From: Oscillibacter sp.
Lineage (GTDB): Bacteria; Bacillota; Clostridia; Oscillospirales; Oscillospiraceae
Length of the DNA: 13,437 nucleotides
Assembly: GCA_003539495.1 (NCBI GenBank)
Contig: DPPB01000030.1
Span: forward strand, 1,094-14,530
Direction of reading: 5' to 3'
The translations under genes were made by a program, and so were the position numbers. Each line of letters starts with the position of its first letter. Position 1 is the first letter of the stretch. Under the pieces are notes generated by a model. That model was given only the letters and a program-made list of their open reading frames with translations. It searched no databases and was not told the origin of the DNA. This document shows positions 13,427-13,437 of this stretch, piece by piece.

Positions 13427-13437
13427 CCACAACGGGA

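Noticed and set aside
1..13437. CRISPR array, tRNA, rRNA or intact insertion sequence
   Set aside because: No regularly spaced repeats, tRNA-like cloverleaf, rRNA-like stretch or transposase gene was seen on reading both strands.

Overview
The window looks like part of an integrative or mobilisable element of a gut-type clostridial Firmicute (Oscillospiraceae/Lachnospiraceae-like). This is inferred from strong AGGAGG-type ribosome binding sites, sigma-A-like promoters, a MobC relaxosome gene of the clostridial type, and flanking genes richer in G+C than the cargo. No rRNA, tRNA or CRISPR array was seen.

Layout. At the left edge (1-503, minus strand) is the 5' end of a P-loop ATPase gene, driven by a clear promoter inside a long perfect palindrome. 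From 11568 down to 625, all on the minus strand, runs a tightly packed defence cassette. In transcription order it encodes: a small helix-turn-helix protein; a beta-class DNA amino-methyltransferase; a BglII/BstYI-like restriction endonuclease; a ParB/sulfiredoxin-fold protein; a Swi2/Snf2 helicase; a DUF3883 PD-(D/E)XK-type nuclease; a PLD-nuclease/superfamily-2 helicase/DUF3427 protein; a HAD-family phosphatase; and a TIR-domain protein. Several joints are 4-base ATGA overlaps or gaps of 11-21 bases, so much of the cassette is probably translationally coupled. On the plus strand to the right are a conserved unknown protein (11851-12594) closed by a strong terminator, then a winged-helix protein and MobC (12830-13426), the start of a mobilisation module whose relaxase would lie beyond the window.

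How it may work. The methyltransferase and endonuclease form a plausible type II restriction-modification pair. The ParB-like, Snf2 and DUF3883 genes form a coupled DNA-recognition/translocation/cleavage set added to it. The PLD-helicase-DUF3427 protein, HAD phosphatase and TIR protein extend the cassette. The full set does not match the gene content I know for DISARM, BREX, Dnd/Ssp, Dpd or Thoeris. It is either a composite of several defence systems or an undescribed one.

Notable oddities. The large helicase gene is split by one in-frame TAA at 5571-5573: the frame is open on both sides, and the upstream 82 codons are the missing N-terminus. The helicase is a G+C-rich block between A+T-rich genes, which suggests mosaic assembly. 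The endonuclease has Cys-Met-Gln where BglII has Glu-x-Gln.
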